Assembly: GCA_021730635.1 (NCBI GenBank)
Contig: JAJNNC010000002.1
Span: 186,001-250,000 of the forward strand
Direction: 5' to 3'
From: Catalimonadaceae bacterium JC749
GTDB taxonomy: Bacteria; Bacteroidota; Bacteroidia; Cytophagales; Cyclobacteriaceae
Length of the DNA stretch: 64,000 nt
A program made the position numbers and the translations under genes. The notes beneath the pieces were generated by a model. The model had not been told where the DNA came from. It was given only the letters and a program-made list of their open reading frames with translations, and ran no database searches. Positions 9,591 through 18,984 of this stretch are shown here, one piece after another (positions within the stretch are counted from its first letter, which is position 1; each line of letters begins with the position of its first letter).

Positions 9591-10092
9591 GGATTAAACG
9601 ATTGAAGTCTGGATGATTTGAGCATGTGTTTTCTAAGAAGCATTCACGATTGTTGTGTAAAAGCAAGAACGCTTCTTAATATTGATTCCTAAATGTAGTA
9701 TTTGCTGGAATAATTTCCTAATCGTAGTATTAATGGTATTATGTTAAATCTGTATAGTTCTATTCTACATTCACTAGCTTTATTGATACTACACTTTACA
9801 TAAACAGTTACTCTACTTAATGCTGAAGCAGCAATGTCAATGTGTTAAAACTACGGCAAAAGGTCATCTCGTCTGCTTCTTTCTCACTTCAATACTCTTT
9901 GAAAGAAGAGAAGGCGATTCTTCTTTTTTCCTATATTATTCTTGTAAAACTGCGTAGGTTTGAAACCAGAATCATGAAAAAAATGTATCTTTCATGCTTT
10001 ACGGTTTCAGTTGCAATGGTAGCGCCCCTTATCAAATGAAGGAAGCACTTTGAGAGAGTAATTGAACTTACTAGCACTTTATCACAGGCCCC
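9591..10092. other. Divergent intergenic region between padR and the PAS kinase
   Basis: About 500 bases of AT-rich sequence should hold the promoters of padR (minus) and the histidine kinase (plus). An open frame of 65 codons at 9842-10039 has no recognisable product and is probably chance. I see no clear hairpin or palindromic operator. Confidence 0.5.
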
Positions 10093-11175
10093 ATGACACA
10101 ACAGGATATTTATGAGCTGATTACGGAGACCGTTCCGGAGTTTTTCTTTGTCTGGTCTGTCAAAGACAAGAAGATTATTTTTGTAAGCCCTAAGTTTTAT
10201 GAGTTAGCAGCAGGAGACAACACGCCCCCTCACGATGAAGGTGACTTGCTTAAATTTATTGATCCTGCCCATTATGAGGAGGTGAACATTTTCTTTGATT
10301 CGCTGAGCGAGAAAAATCATTTCCAGAACAAAATACAGCTCAAAACCAGCGAGATAATGAAGGAAGTGAATTGGATAGAAATTGACACTTTTCCTGTGAA
10401 GGATAATACACCGGAGGTAGAGCTGGTGGTAGGGCATATGCTGGACATTACCGATAAAAAGGAAAGAATCACGCTACTGGAAGATGAGAACCAGAATTTT
10501 GATGAGGTGCTCAAAATGCTTTCTCATGATCTTCGGCAACCTTTTACCCAGATTAATGTGTTGACAGAACTCACCAAGCATCAGTGGGGTGCCGCAGATC
10601 AGGATAAGGCTTTCAATTACTTGAATAAGATTAAAGATGCGTGTGTTCAAGCCAATAACCTGCTGAATAGCTTTCTGAAACTGGCTATCGTCAATTTCGG
10701 TGAACATATCCTGGCAACAGCCCTTTATGACCTGCGGCAGATTATTAAAGACAGCGCTACGGATTTTGATAATCAGTTGACCGGTAAATCCTTAGCGATG
10801 AGTTTTGATTTTCCGGCAGAAGAGGTGCAGCATCCGGTAGACCGGTCCCTGTTCGGCCAGGCCATCAAAAATCTGATTTCCAATGCGATCAAGTTTACCC
10901 CGAATGGAGGGAAAATTATTTTCAAAATCAAGGAAGAAAATCATGTAGTATATGTGTTGATTTCGGATACGGGCATTGGCATTCCTAAAAAAATGATTCC
11001 CGATTTGTTCAAACAGTTTACCCGAAGCAAAAGGGTGGGGCTGGAGGGTGAAAAGCCCATTGGTTTGGGACTGGCTATTGCTAAAAAAATTATTGATATG
11101 CATATGGGTGAGATTGTGGTGGAAAGTGAAGAAGGAGATGGCACTACATTTATTATAAAACTACCTAAAGATTGA
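10093..11175 (+). CDS. PAS-domain sensor histidine kinase
   Basis: A 360-residue soluble kinase with no membrane segment. Residues 5-125 form a PAS domain (PEFFFVWSVKDKKIIFVSPKFYELAAG ... VNWIEIDTFPVKD ... VVGHMLDITDKKE). The HisKA dimerisation helix carries the phospho-acceptor in KMLSHDLRQP (His145). The ATPase domain has the N box (NLISNAIKFTPNGG), G1 (DTGIGIP), the F box region and G2 (PIGLGLAIAKKIIDMHMGEIVVES). No receiver domain is attached and no response regulator is adjacent, so the partner is unknown. A cytosolic signal sensed by the PAS domain is inferred. Confidence 0.93.
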   Translation: MTQQDIYELITETVPEFFFVWSVKDKKIIFVSPKFYELAAGDNTPPHDEGDLLKFIDPAHYEEVNIFFDSLSEKNHFQNKIQLKTSEIMKEVNWIEIDTFPVKDNTPEVELVVGHMLDITDKKERITLLEDENQNFDEVLKMLSHDLRQPFTQINVLTELTKHQWGAADQDKAFNYLNKIKDACVQANNLLNSFLKLAIVNFGEHILATALYDLRQIIKDSATDFDNQLTGKSLAMSFDFPAEEVQHPVDRSLFGQAIKNLISNAIKFTPNGGKIIFKIKEENHVVYVLISDTGIGIPKKMIPDLFKQFTRSKRVGLEGEKPIGLGLAIAKKIIDMHMGEIVVESEEGDGTTFIIKLPKD

Positions 11176-11305
11176 GTGTCGGTCTGAGTCTTGGTTCATA
11201 CAGGTATCCGCTTGTGGAATAGCTTCCACTAACATCATCTGCCAGGTTTAAAGGCATACGCTACTGTATTTTTTTCACCCGCATTAGCATCGAATATTTA
11301 TTGTT

Positions 11306-11761
11306 ATGTTTTCTGAAAAAATCCTGCATCACAGCCAGTTATTATATCATTCTTTTGCCAGAACTACTGGAAAATCTTTACTGCAAACAGTCCCCATTTC
11401 AGAAGAATTCCTCGCCCAGGCGTTGTATGAGGCTCCTTTCGTGTTGTTATCCCATGACACACAAACAGACCCTGTCTTTAATTATGCTAACCTCACAGCA
11501 CAGCAGCTTTGGGAAATGGATTGGGCACAGTTTACCCGCCTGCCTTCCCGTTTGTCGGCCGAGCCGGTAGCTATGGCAGAAAGGCAGGCCATGTTGGGAG
11601 AAGCCAGAGAAAAGGGTTATCTCTCCGATTATCAGGGCGTTCGCATTTCTTCTTCTGGACGCCGGTTCCTGATCAAGGGCGCCATCCTCTGGAGTTTGTA
11701 TGATGCCCAAGGTGCTTACCAGGGCCAGGCCGCTTTCTTTCAGGACTGGACATTTCTGTAA
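11306..11761 (+). CDS. MEKHLA-domain (PAS-like) protein
   Basis: All 151 residues match the MEKHLA domain as I know it. FVLLSHDTQTDPVFNYANLTAQQLWEMDW is followed by LPSRLSAEP, the conserved RISSSGRRFLIKGAILWSLYDAQGAYQGQAAFF, and a terminal W. MEKHLA is a PAS-related domain found alone in bacteria and at the C-terminus of plant HD-ZIP III factors; its bacterial function is unknown, perhaps redox or small-molecule sensing. It follows the PAS histidine kinase by 130 bases on the same strand and converges with the cytochrome gene, whose stop is 7 bases away. Confidence 0.85.
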   Translation: MFSEKILHHSQLLYHSFARTTGKSLLQTVPISEEFLAQALYEAPFVLLSHDTQTDPVFNYANLTAQQLWEMDWAQFTRLPSRLSAEPVAMAERQAMLGEAREKGYLSDYQGVRISSSGRRFLIKGAILWSLYDAQGAYQGQAAFFQDWTFL

Positions 11762-11768
11762 AACATCC

Positions 11769-14700
11769 TCAATCCATTGCCAGGCGATGACTTTTTTTCA
11801 GGAAAGCCAGCAAGTCCGCCATATCCTGCTGACTCATTTGTTGATCTAAACCCGTAGGCATTGCCGAAAGGGTAGAAGCCTGCAACTGTGCGATGTCAGT
11901 CCGGGATACCGTCGTTTCTTGTCCTGCAGCGTCTTTCAGGGTAAGGGCATTGGCAGTTTCCGCACTGATGATACCATACAGGGTTTTGCCTCCCTGACTT
12001 TGCAGTTCCCAGAACTCATAACCATCGGCGATAGACTTGTTGGGCAGCAGAATATCTTCCATGATAGAAGCCGGAGAGCGGTTTCTGATTGTTGATAAAT
12101 CTGGGCCAAAGGCTTTCCCTATACTGCCCTCTATCTGATGGCAGGAGGCACAGACCTTCTCAAAAACAGCTTTGCCATGAACCGGGTCGGCCGCTAAGGT
12201 GAGGGCTGACTGGTAATTTTTGATCACTTCTTCTTCGCGGCCTGCATTGCCTGCCAGCAAAGCCCGGGATCGGCTGCGGATGTCATCATCATGGCTGTTC
12301 ATCAGTTCTACCATGTTGCGCCAGCCAAGGGAAGCCTGATCTACGGTGCCCTCATCGACTGCCTCTAACAAAGTAAGCATTCTCTCTTTTTCCGTAAAAA
12401 AAACAGTGACGGCGTCATTTCTGAGATCAGGTGTCAGGGCCTGCCACTTTTCCAGGAGCAGGGTCACCGGCATATTTTCATTTTTGAGCGCTAGAATGGC
12501 TGCCTGTTGTACGAGCTCAGGTTCCTGGGGTTGGATAAGGGCAGGAAGCAGGGGCTGTAGTGCTTCTGGCTGTAGCGCCGTCAGCCAGTAGATGGCATCG
12601 CTACGCCAGGAGGCATCGGCAGTCTGGTCTGTAATCACTTGTTTGGCTTTATCTTTCAGTGTGGTCAAGGTACCCTGATGCTCAGGAAACCCTATACTGT
12701 TGAGCAGGGATAAGGCTGCCTGCCGCAGTTCAGGCGTTCTGTTGGAAGAAAAATAGGCAGTGAGTTGCCGCTTTTCCTGGTCTAAGGAAGGCAGCCGCTT
12801 GCTGGTTTCGGACAGACCCTGGGCCAGGCCCTGCAGGCAGGCTGCCTGATGGGCATCGGCTAAGACAGTAGTCTGACGGACGGCCTGCATGACTTCACGG
12901 ATGGTGGCTTGGTCTCCTGCATGGCCTATTACCCGGGAGAGCTGGTAAAGCCATTTTTCCATTCCCTTAACATCATGGGTCGCTCGTTGGAGGCTGGCCT
13001 GAAACAAGGCGTTCTCCTGTCCGGGAGCACCGCTCAGGGCTGCCAGTTGCATCCACTCATCTTCCAGATCCTGCATCAGTAGTTTTTGTCGTGCTTCTCC
13101 CGCTTCCTGGGTATCCAGAAAACCAAGGGTGCAAAGTAGCTGAAAACGTACTTTGGGATCCTGATCTGTGGCCATGGCCGGTAAAGCGCTGGCAAGCGCT
13201 GGAAAATCCGTCAGGTGAAGCTCAGCCAGGAGAATCGCATTTTCCCGGACACCCGCTGTTTCATCTTGCAGGGCTTGCAGCAGAATATCTTCCTGCAGCC
13301 ACCCTAATCCCTGCAGTGTCCAGAGAGCATGCACACGGGCTGTAGGCTTCTGGTGTGCTACAGCCAGCGTATCCAGTAAATTTTGTATTCCCTGAGGTTT
13401 TCTGTCTATCAACATGCGCTGGGCATGACGGCGCCACCAGATATTGTCGTGCGTCAGCGTTTGCACCAGGGTTTCATCGTCGGCTTTTCCCAGCAGCGTC
13501 TCATGCATAAAGGAAGGCGGCGGCGTTCCCTTAGGCGTAATACGGTAGATTCTGCCCTGGTCGGTCCCTTCATAGAGCTGACCGGACTGTAACATCTCTT
13601 CCGACATCCATTCCGGATGTTCTATGATCTGCCGGTAGTAGTCAATGACATACAAGGCACCGTCGGGTCCTGTATAAAAGTTGACCGGGCGAAACCAACT
13701 ATCGCGGGAAGCCAGAAACTCACTTTTCTCGAGTAACCTGTTTGCTAGAAAAGTAGCCCCTTGCTCCTGAATCACATCGGCATGGACGAGGTTGTGTACC
13801 GGTTCGGCCACAAAAGTGACCTGCTGGTATTGCTCAGGAAAGAGATCGCCCAGGTACCAGGTAACGCCGCAGGCGGAGGTAATTGTGCCCACGTCGGTCA
13901 GCAGCTGGTGTTCCGGATTCTGTGTTACCGGAAAGACTTCGACCCCTTGTCCGTAAGCAGGCAGGTAGGTAGTCGCTTCTGCAACCAGCAGGTGAGGATT
14001 GCGTTCCAGATAGCGGGCATCTATCACTTCATGGAATAAATGGGTAGCATTGCTGGTGAGCACATGATGCCCCCAGGCATCGAAGGTCTGGCCGAACTGA
14101 GAGGCACCCGAGAGCGCTTCCAGCTGGTAAGTGTCGGGGTGAAAGCGCACATTCCTTCCGTTGGCATTTTTAGGTAACCGAACCTCCGGTTTATCAGGAA
14201 AAACAATGTCTTTCCCTTCGTCGCCCAGCTTATCGGGAAACATCTTGGTAGTGACAAAACTTTCATGCGCGAGGTAAATCCAGTTGTCCAGCCCGTACAC
14301 GGGCGTATTGAGATTATGCTGCGGATTGGAAAGCGCAAAACCGGTTAACAAAGTCTCACGAATATCAGCCTGGCCGTCCTGATCCTGATCTTCGAAGTAA
14401 TACACCTGTGGAGGGTCCGTCACAATCACCCCTTCTTTCCAGCGCATGATGCCTGTAGGTAAGATCAGGCTATCGGCAAAAATGATGCTTTCATCCGGTA
14501 ATCCATCCTCATCGGTATCTTTGAGCAGTTTAATTTTTCCGGATCCTTCCAGATCCAGCGGATAACCATGCATTTCTACGACATATACGTTGCCATGCTC
14601 GTCTACCTCCATAGCCACGGGGTCAGCAATCAAGGGTTCTGCGGCAAATAATTCTATCTGAAAGCCTTTGGCAATTTCAAAATTTTCCAGGCTCTGCGAA

Positions 14701-14789
14701 GCATCAGAGAGCGTTTCTTCCTTGTCACCTCGACAAGAGAATACAAAAAGGGAGATCAGTAAGGGAAGGATAGAGACAGTGAATCGCAT
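11769..14789 (-). CDS. Large heme-binding lipoprotein: dehydrogenase-like propeller, HEAT repeats, C-terminal cytochrome c
   Basis: The start at 14789 (MRFTVSILPLLISLFVFSC) gives a lipoprotein signal; an upstream in-frame start at 14843 adds 18 residues with no purpose. The 1006-residue protein is of the 'PVC-type' membrane-bound dehydrogenase family. The N-terminal half is a beta-propeller like PQQ/glucose dehydrogenases (IADPVAMEVDEHGNVYVVEMHGYPLD ... GPDGALYVIDYYRQIIEHPEW). The middle is a run of HEAT-like helices (about residues 440-830). The C-terminus is a cytochrome c domain with one heme site, CASCH (VHGKAVFEKVCASCHQIEGSIGKAFGPDLSTI), and a probable Met ligand in LSAMPTGL. It probably oxidises a sugar or similar substrate in the periplasm and passes electrons to the respiratory chain. 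The substrate is not known. Confidence 0.88.
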   Translation of the reverse strand: MRFTVSILPLLISLFVFSCRGDKEETLSDASQSLENFEIAKGFQIELFAAEPLIADPVAMEVDEHGNVYVVEMHGYPLDLEGSGKIKLLKDTDEDGLPDESIIFADSLILPTGIMRWKEGVIVTDPPQVYYFEDQDQDGQADIRETLLTGFALSNPQHNLNTPVYGLDNWIYLAHESFVTTKMFPDKLGDEGKDIVFPDKPEVRLPKNANGRNVRFHPDTYQLEALSGASQFGQTFDAWGHHVLTSNATHLFHEVIDARYLERNPHLLVAEATTYLPAYGQGVEVFPVTQNPEHQLLTDVGTITSACGVTWYLGDLFPEQYQQVTFVAEPVHNLVHADVIQEQGATFLANRLLEKSEFLASRDSWFRPVNFYTGPDGALYVIDYYRQIIEHPEWMSEEMLQSGQLYEGTDQGRIYRITPKGTPPPSFMHETLLGKADDETLVQTLTHDNIWWRRHAQRMLIDRKPQGIQNLLDTLAVAHQKPTARVHALWTLQGLGWLQEDILLQALQDETAGVRENAILLAELHLTDFPALASALPAMATDQDPKVRFQLLCTLGFLDTQEAGEARQKLLMQDLEDEWMQLAALSGAPGQENALFQASLQRATHDVKGMEKWLYQLSRVIGHAGDQATIREVMQAVRQTTVLADAHQAACLQGLAQGLSETSKRLPSLDQEKRQLTAYFSSNRTPELRQAALSLLNSIGFPEHQGTLTTLKDKAKQVITDQTADASWRSDAIYWLTALQPEALQPLLPALIQPQEPELVQQAAILALKNENMPVTLLLEKWQALTPDLRNDAVTVFFTEKERMLTLLEAVDEGTVDQASLGWRNMVELMNSHDDDIRSRSRALLAGNAGREEEVIKNYQSALTLAADPVHGKAVFEKVCASCHQIEGSIGKAFGPDLSTIRNRSPASIMEDILLPNKSIADGYEFWELQSQGGKTLYGIISAETANALTLKDAAGQETTVSRTDIAQLQASTLSAMPTGLDQQMSQQDMADLLAFLKKSHRLAMD

Positions 14790-14865
14790 AGTTGGTTTTA
14801 ATACGTGGCTACTGAAATTAGTGATTCCTTCCTGATATTGCAATAATTCTCATAGTAGCTTCATT

Positions 14866-14900
14866 AAAAATAGAAAAAGCCTTGCCTGAAGGCAGGCAAG
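14866..14900 (-). terminator. Rho-independent terminator after the fasciclin gene
   Basis: CTTGCCT (14881-14887) pairs with AGGCAAG (14894-14900). On the minus strand the stem is followed by GCTTTTTCTATTTTT. It lies 35 bases past the stop of the fasciclin gene and ends its transcript before the cytochrome lipoprotein gene, which therefore needs its own promoter. Confidence 0.8.
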
Positions 14901-14934
14901 ACTTTCATTACGCAAACTAATATAGGAATCAAAA

Positions 14935-16836
14935 CTATTCAGGTATTAATACCTGGTCAATGACGTGGATGACGCCATTAGTACCCAACATATTGACAGC
15001 GGTGACCGTAGCATCCGGGCTGTCAGCATTAGCATCGGTGATGGTTACCTGATCACCCAGGTTGATGGTGATGTTGCCATTGGCAGTAGCTACTTCTCCA
15101 GCAGACAGGTCTGTTGAGAAAACCGTTGATCCGGCTATGACATGGTACAAGAGAATACTTCTGAGCAAGGCAGGATCTGCCGCCTCAATAGCAGCCACAT
15201 CGGCGAAACCGGCAGCTTGAAAAGCCTGGTCCGTAGGGGCAAAGACGGTAAATGTCTCTTCTGTGCTTTGCAGCAATTCCACCAGATCACCTCCTGTATC
15301 GTCAGCATTCTGAAGCGCCGCTACTAATAAAGTGAACTGTGGGCTTTCCGCATTCTGAGAGGCGCTGATGGCCATGTCAGCAACGGTTTGCGTCGGTGGC
15401 ACGAGCATGGCATCAATAGCATGCACCACACCATTATCGGTAGAGAGATCGGGGGCTATCACCTGAGCTTCTCCGTTCAGATATATGCCTTCATCGCCAT
15501 TGTTGCTGATATAAATACTGCTACCCTCCAGCAAAGTAGGAACCATAGAAGACCCGGCAGCGATATCAGTAGAGGCTACTGTGGTGCCTAACACATGATA
15601 CTGCAATATCTCACCCAGATTTTCAGCGGCCAACAGTGCTTCGGCTCCACTCAATCCGGCACTTTCTATATAAGCATTAAAAGCATCATTGGTAGGAGCA
15701 AATACAGTGAGTGTAGCTTCCGGGTTGGTCAGTGCTCCGGCAAGTCCGGCTGTTTCTACTGCCATGATAAGGGTGGTGAACCTGCTTTCCATGTCAAACA
15801 GTGCGGGTGCCAATACAGTACCCAGCGCATCTGCGATGAAAGGAGGTACCAATACAGCGTCAATCACATGGACTACACCGTTGGAGGCGGCTATGTCGGC
15901 CATGTCACCGACGACATTCACATTCTCATTGATGATTACCCCACTGGAAGCATTGATAGCAAGGGCACTGCCTTCCAGGGTCGTTTCTGAAGCCTCCAGT
16001 TCAGCAGCGGTTTTAGAAGCGGCCAGTATGTGATATGTCAGTACCCGTTCTAATACATAGTCGGGAATATCTTCCAGACCATCATAAGTATTTCCTGTGG
16101 CTTCAGACAAGGTGGTAAGCAGACTGGCAAAGGCGGCGTTGGTAGGAGCAAACACCGTCAGGTCGGCGGTTTCATCAGAAGCGGCCGCTAACAGGTCAGG
16201 TGCTCTTTCCAGTGCGTCTACCAATATACTCAGGTCTGCGGTAGCGGTTGCAATCTCAGCGATGGTCTGGTCCGGTGCAGCTGGCTCAAGGGTAAATCCT
16301 TCCGGTATTAGAATTTCATCAATTACGTGAATCACCCCGTTGGTGGCTTCCACATCAGCTTCTACCACATTGGCTCCGTTGACAGTGACAGCACTGCCAT
16401 TGACGCCAATGGTAAGACTTTCGCCACTCAGCAAGGTAGGGACGGTTTGTCCGTCGGAAAGCTGGCTGGAAAGTACGGTGCCATTGACTACATGGTATTG
16501 CAATAAGGCGGCTAGTGATGCTTGGCTGATATCAGACAAACGCTCAAAGTCATCTGAGCTGTTCAGCAGGGTTTCAAAAGCCTCATCCGTTGGGGCAAAG
16601 ACAGTGTAGGGGGTAGTGGTGTTTAGTGCGCTGGTCAGACCCGCTGCATCAAGTGCCGCCACTAAAGAATCAAACCGGTCATCCTGCTGGGCTATTTCTA
16701 CAACAGACAGGGTAGGCGCTGGCGTCATATCATCGTCATCATCCTCATCGTTGCATGAACTTATCACAAAAGACAGTGCTAACAGGATACAGGCTAGTCT
16801 GACAAAGGACGCTCTTTTCAATAATGAATCCTTCAT
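14935..16836 (-). CDS. Lipoprotein with four fasciclin (FAS1) domains
   Basis: The signal peptide ends in a lipobox (LLALSFVISSC), and an acidic linker NDEDDDDD follows. After that come four FAS1 domains, each opening with a helix such as SVVEIAQQDDRFDSLVAALDAAGL and carrying TVFAPTDEAF (FAS1 H1 box) and a closing GVIHVIDEILIPE (H2 box). The four closing boxes lie near residues 180, 335, 485 and 630, so each unit is about 150 residues. FAS1 proteins mediate adhesion or matrix contacts. A lipid-anchored four-domain version suggests a surface adhesin. A clear terminator follows the gene, and the 255 bases upstream are very AT-rich, so it is transcribed on its own. Confidence 0.95.
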   Translation of the reverse strand: MKDSLLKRASFVRLACILLALSFVISSCNDEDDDDDMTPAPTLSVVEIAQQDDRFDSLVAALDAAGLTSALNTTTPYTVFAPTDEAFETLLNSSDDFERLSDISQASLAALLQYHVVNGTVLSSQLSDGQTVPTLLSGESLTIGVNGSAVTVNGANVVEADVEATNGVIHVIDEILIPEGFTLEPAAPDQTIAEIATATADLSILVDALERAPDLLAAASDETADLTVFAPTNAAFASLLTTLSEATGNTYDGLEDIPDYVLERVLTYHILAASKTAAELEASETTLEGSALAINASSGVIINENVNVVGDMADIAASNGVVHVIDAVLVPPFIADALGTVLAPALFDMESRFTTLIMAVETAGLAGALTNPEATLTVFAPTNDAFNAYIESAGLSGAEALLAAENLGEILQYHVLGTTVASTDIAAGSSMVPTLLEGSSIYISNNGDEGIYLNGEAQVIAPDLSTDNGVVHAIDAMLVPPTQTVADMAISASQNAESPQFTLLVAALQNADDTGGDLVELLQSTEETFTVFAPTDQAFQAAGFADVAAIEAADPALLRSILLYHVIAGSTVFSTDLSAGEVATANGNITINLGDQVTITDANADSPDATVTAVNMLGTNGVIHVIDQVLIPE

Positions 16837-17091
16837 AATGGTGCAGATTTATTAGATTTGGTGTAACATCGGTTAACTTGAAAATTAGCTGTCTATACAG
16901 CTATATAATATCTAATAAAAAAACAGAAATTTTGTTTAATAAAAATTAAAATTAATTAGACAAAAATAGTTGATAATAAGAAAAGTGAAGGAAATAGCCT
17001 CGTATTGAATAATAATTATTAAACAGATTAAAAAATATTACAGACGAGGAAATACCAAATACCAGTGAGGGGGCTATGAGCATGGAAAGGA

Positions 17092-18933
17092 TCATAATGA
17101 TGAACGTGACAGAGCCCGGTTCAGAGAGAAAGCAGCACTGATGAGACCCAGGTGGGTGAAAGCCTGGGGGAAATTACCCAAATGTTCTCCCCGAAGGCTT
17201 AGCTGTTCGGCAAAAAGGCCCAAATGGTTTCCATACCCCAGCATTTTTTCAAAGAACAGCCGTGCTTTTTCCAACTGCCCCCCCCGACACAAACACTCCA
17301 CATACCAAAAAGAACAAACAGAAAAAGTGCCCTCATTTTCACCAATACCATCTGCCGCTTTTTCCGCATTGTACCGGTATACCAGGGAATCGGTGATGAG
17401 GTCTTTTTCCAACGCCTTCAGCGTGCATTGCCAGCGGGGATCATAAGGGCTGATAAAGCGGACCAGGGGCATCAGCAGCACAGAAGCATCCAGTACTTTA
17501 GAACCTTTGTACTGTACGAATGCTTTCAGTTCTTCGTCCCAGAAATTGTGGTATACATCCAGATATATTTCATCACGGATTTTACGCCAGCGTTCATAAG
17601 GATAAGGGAAAGATCTTTTTTCGGCTAAGCGAACCCCTCGGTCTACCGCCACCCAGCACATCACACGGGAGTAGATGAACTCTTGTTTCTCTGAGCGGAT
17701 TTCCCAGATACCATGGTCTTTTTTTTGCCAGTGGTCACAAACAAAGTCGATCTGTTTGGCCAAATCAGCCCAGAAATCATAGGTGATAGGTTCTCCGTAC
17801 TTATCGTAGAGGTAAATACTGTCCATCAGTTCGCCATAGATGTCAAGCTGAAGCTGTTGGTAGGCATTGTTGCCAATCCGCACCGGTTTGGAATGTTTGT
17901 AGCCCGCCAGGTGGGATAGTTTTTCTTCTTTCAGTTCAGAGGTTCCGTCAACCCCATACATCAGCTGTAATTCTTTGCCTTCATGGATATTTTTCTCAAA
18001 CTGCTGGCGAATCCACTTCATAAATTGACCGGCTTCCTGCGTATAACCCAGGCGTATAAAGGCGAACATCGTAAAAGCGGCATCCCGTATCCAGGTGAAC
18101 CGGTAATCCCAGTTGCGTTGACCCCCCAGGAGTTCTGGCAAGCCAAAAGTAGCAGCCGCTACGGGCGAACCGAACTTACAGGAGGTAAGGAGCTTTAACG
18201 TTAGTGCGGATCGGTGGACCATATCAAGCCATTTTCCCTTATATTCAGATTGGTTGATCCAACTTTTCCAATAATTGACCGTATCACTAAAGGCCTTGTC
18301 AATGAACGCCCCCAGCTGCTCTTTGCTATTTTCCTCCTCCTTCTCTTCTGACAGTGCCTCCAACACGAAGCTAGCCGTTTCTTTTTCCTTCAAAGTAAAA
18401 GTAGCGATAGCATCCTGTTCTTCCAGTTTCATTTTGACGTCAGACATGAGCTTCACCTTCGCTTTCTCACCTCCCTGGCTGCGAAACAGAATCTGGAAGT
18501 CATCTTTCTGATCAGCCTGGTGTTTGTCCCTGGCATAATTAAACCGGGGATTGCACTGCATACGGAATCTGACTTTTCCCCGGATCACCGTGACTTTACG
18601 GATCAGGATACATCTGCTTTCAATTTCTTTGACCGGCATGAAATCAGTAATTTCCACCATCCCTTCATAGGCCAGAAAACGGGTCATTAGTACGTTGGTA
18701 TCTGGCAGATACTGTTGTTTATGATCCACTTCTTTCAGCTGGGGCTGAATAGAAAAGGTGCCACCTTTCTGAGGGTCCAGCAGGGAGGCAAAAAGCGTGG
18801 GAGAGTCGAAGCGGGGAAAACACATGAAGTCTATAGCGCCATTATATCCTACCAGGGCTACCGTGTGCTGATTGCCTACAATACCATAATTGGCAATGGG
18901 TTGATACTGGTCTTTCGTTTTATTTTTTCTCAT
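17092..18933 (-). CDS. Glycoside hydrolase family 15 protein (glucoamylase/trehalase type)
   Basis: A 613-residue cytosolic enzyme with no signal peptide. Residues 11-90 match the N-terminal beta-sandwich (PIANYGIVGNQHTVALVGYNGAIDFMCFPRFDSPTLFASLLDP). The (alpha/alpha)6 barrel carries QRNWDYRFTWIRDAAFTMFA (272-291), the probable general acid in IWEIRSEKQ (Glu411) and the general base in LFAEQLS (Glu576). The family hydrolyses alpha-glucosidic bonds of maltodextrins, and some bacterial intracellular members cleave trehalose. Which substrate applies here cannot be read from sequence. It lies 51 bases after an SDR of glucose dehydrogenase type, so the pair could release and then oxidise glucose. 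Confidence 0.92.
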   Translation of the reverse strand: MRKNKTKDQYQPIANYGIVGNQHTVALVGYNGAIDFMCFPRFDSPTLFASLLDPQKGGTFSIQPQLKEVDHKQQYLPDTNVLMTRFLAYEGMVEITDFMPVKEIESRCILIRKVTVIRGKVRFRMQCNPRFNYARDKHQADQKDDFQILFRSQGGEKAKVKLMSDVKMKLEEQDAIATFTLKEKETASFVLEALSEEKEEENSKEQLGAFIDKAFSDTVNYWKSWINQSEYKGKWLDMVHRSALTLKLLTSCKFGSPVAAATFGLPELLGGQRNWDYRFTWIRDAAFTMFAFIRLGYTQEAGQFMKWIRQQFEKNIHEGKELQLMYGVDGTSELKEEKLSHLAGYKHSKPVRIGNNAYQQLQLDIYGELMDSIYLYDKYGEPITYDFWADLAKQIDFVCDHWQKKDHGIWEIRSEKQEFIYSRVMCWVAVDRGVRLAEKRSFPYPYERWRKIRDEIYLDVYHNFWDEELKAFVQYKGSKVLDASVLLMPLVRFISPYDPRWQCTLKALEKDLITDSLVYRYNAEKAADGIGENEGTFSVCSFWYVECLCRGGQLEKARLFFEKMLGYGNHLGLFAEQLSLRGEHLGNFPQAFTHLGLISAAFSLNRALSRSSL

Positions 18934-18984
18934 TCAGGAATTAGGAGTGAATGGGGTGATGATTGTGGTTCGTTCCAACTTTTG

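Noticed and set aside
9842-10039. 65-codon plus-strand frame before the PAS kinase
   Set aside because: No domain, no plausible signal or membrane protein pattern, and it lies in a promoter region; most likely chance.
16961-16968. TATTTTTG on the minus strand as -7 box for the fasciclin gene
   Set aside because: The surrounding sequence is extremely AT-rich and no TTTG -33 element is found at the right distance.
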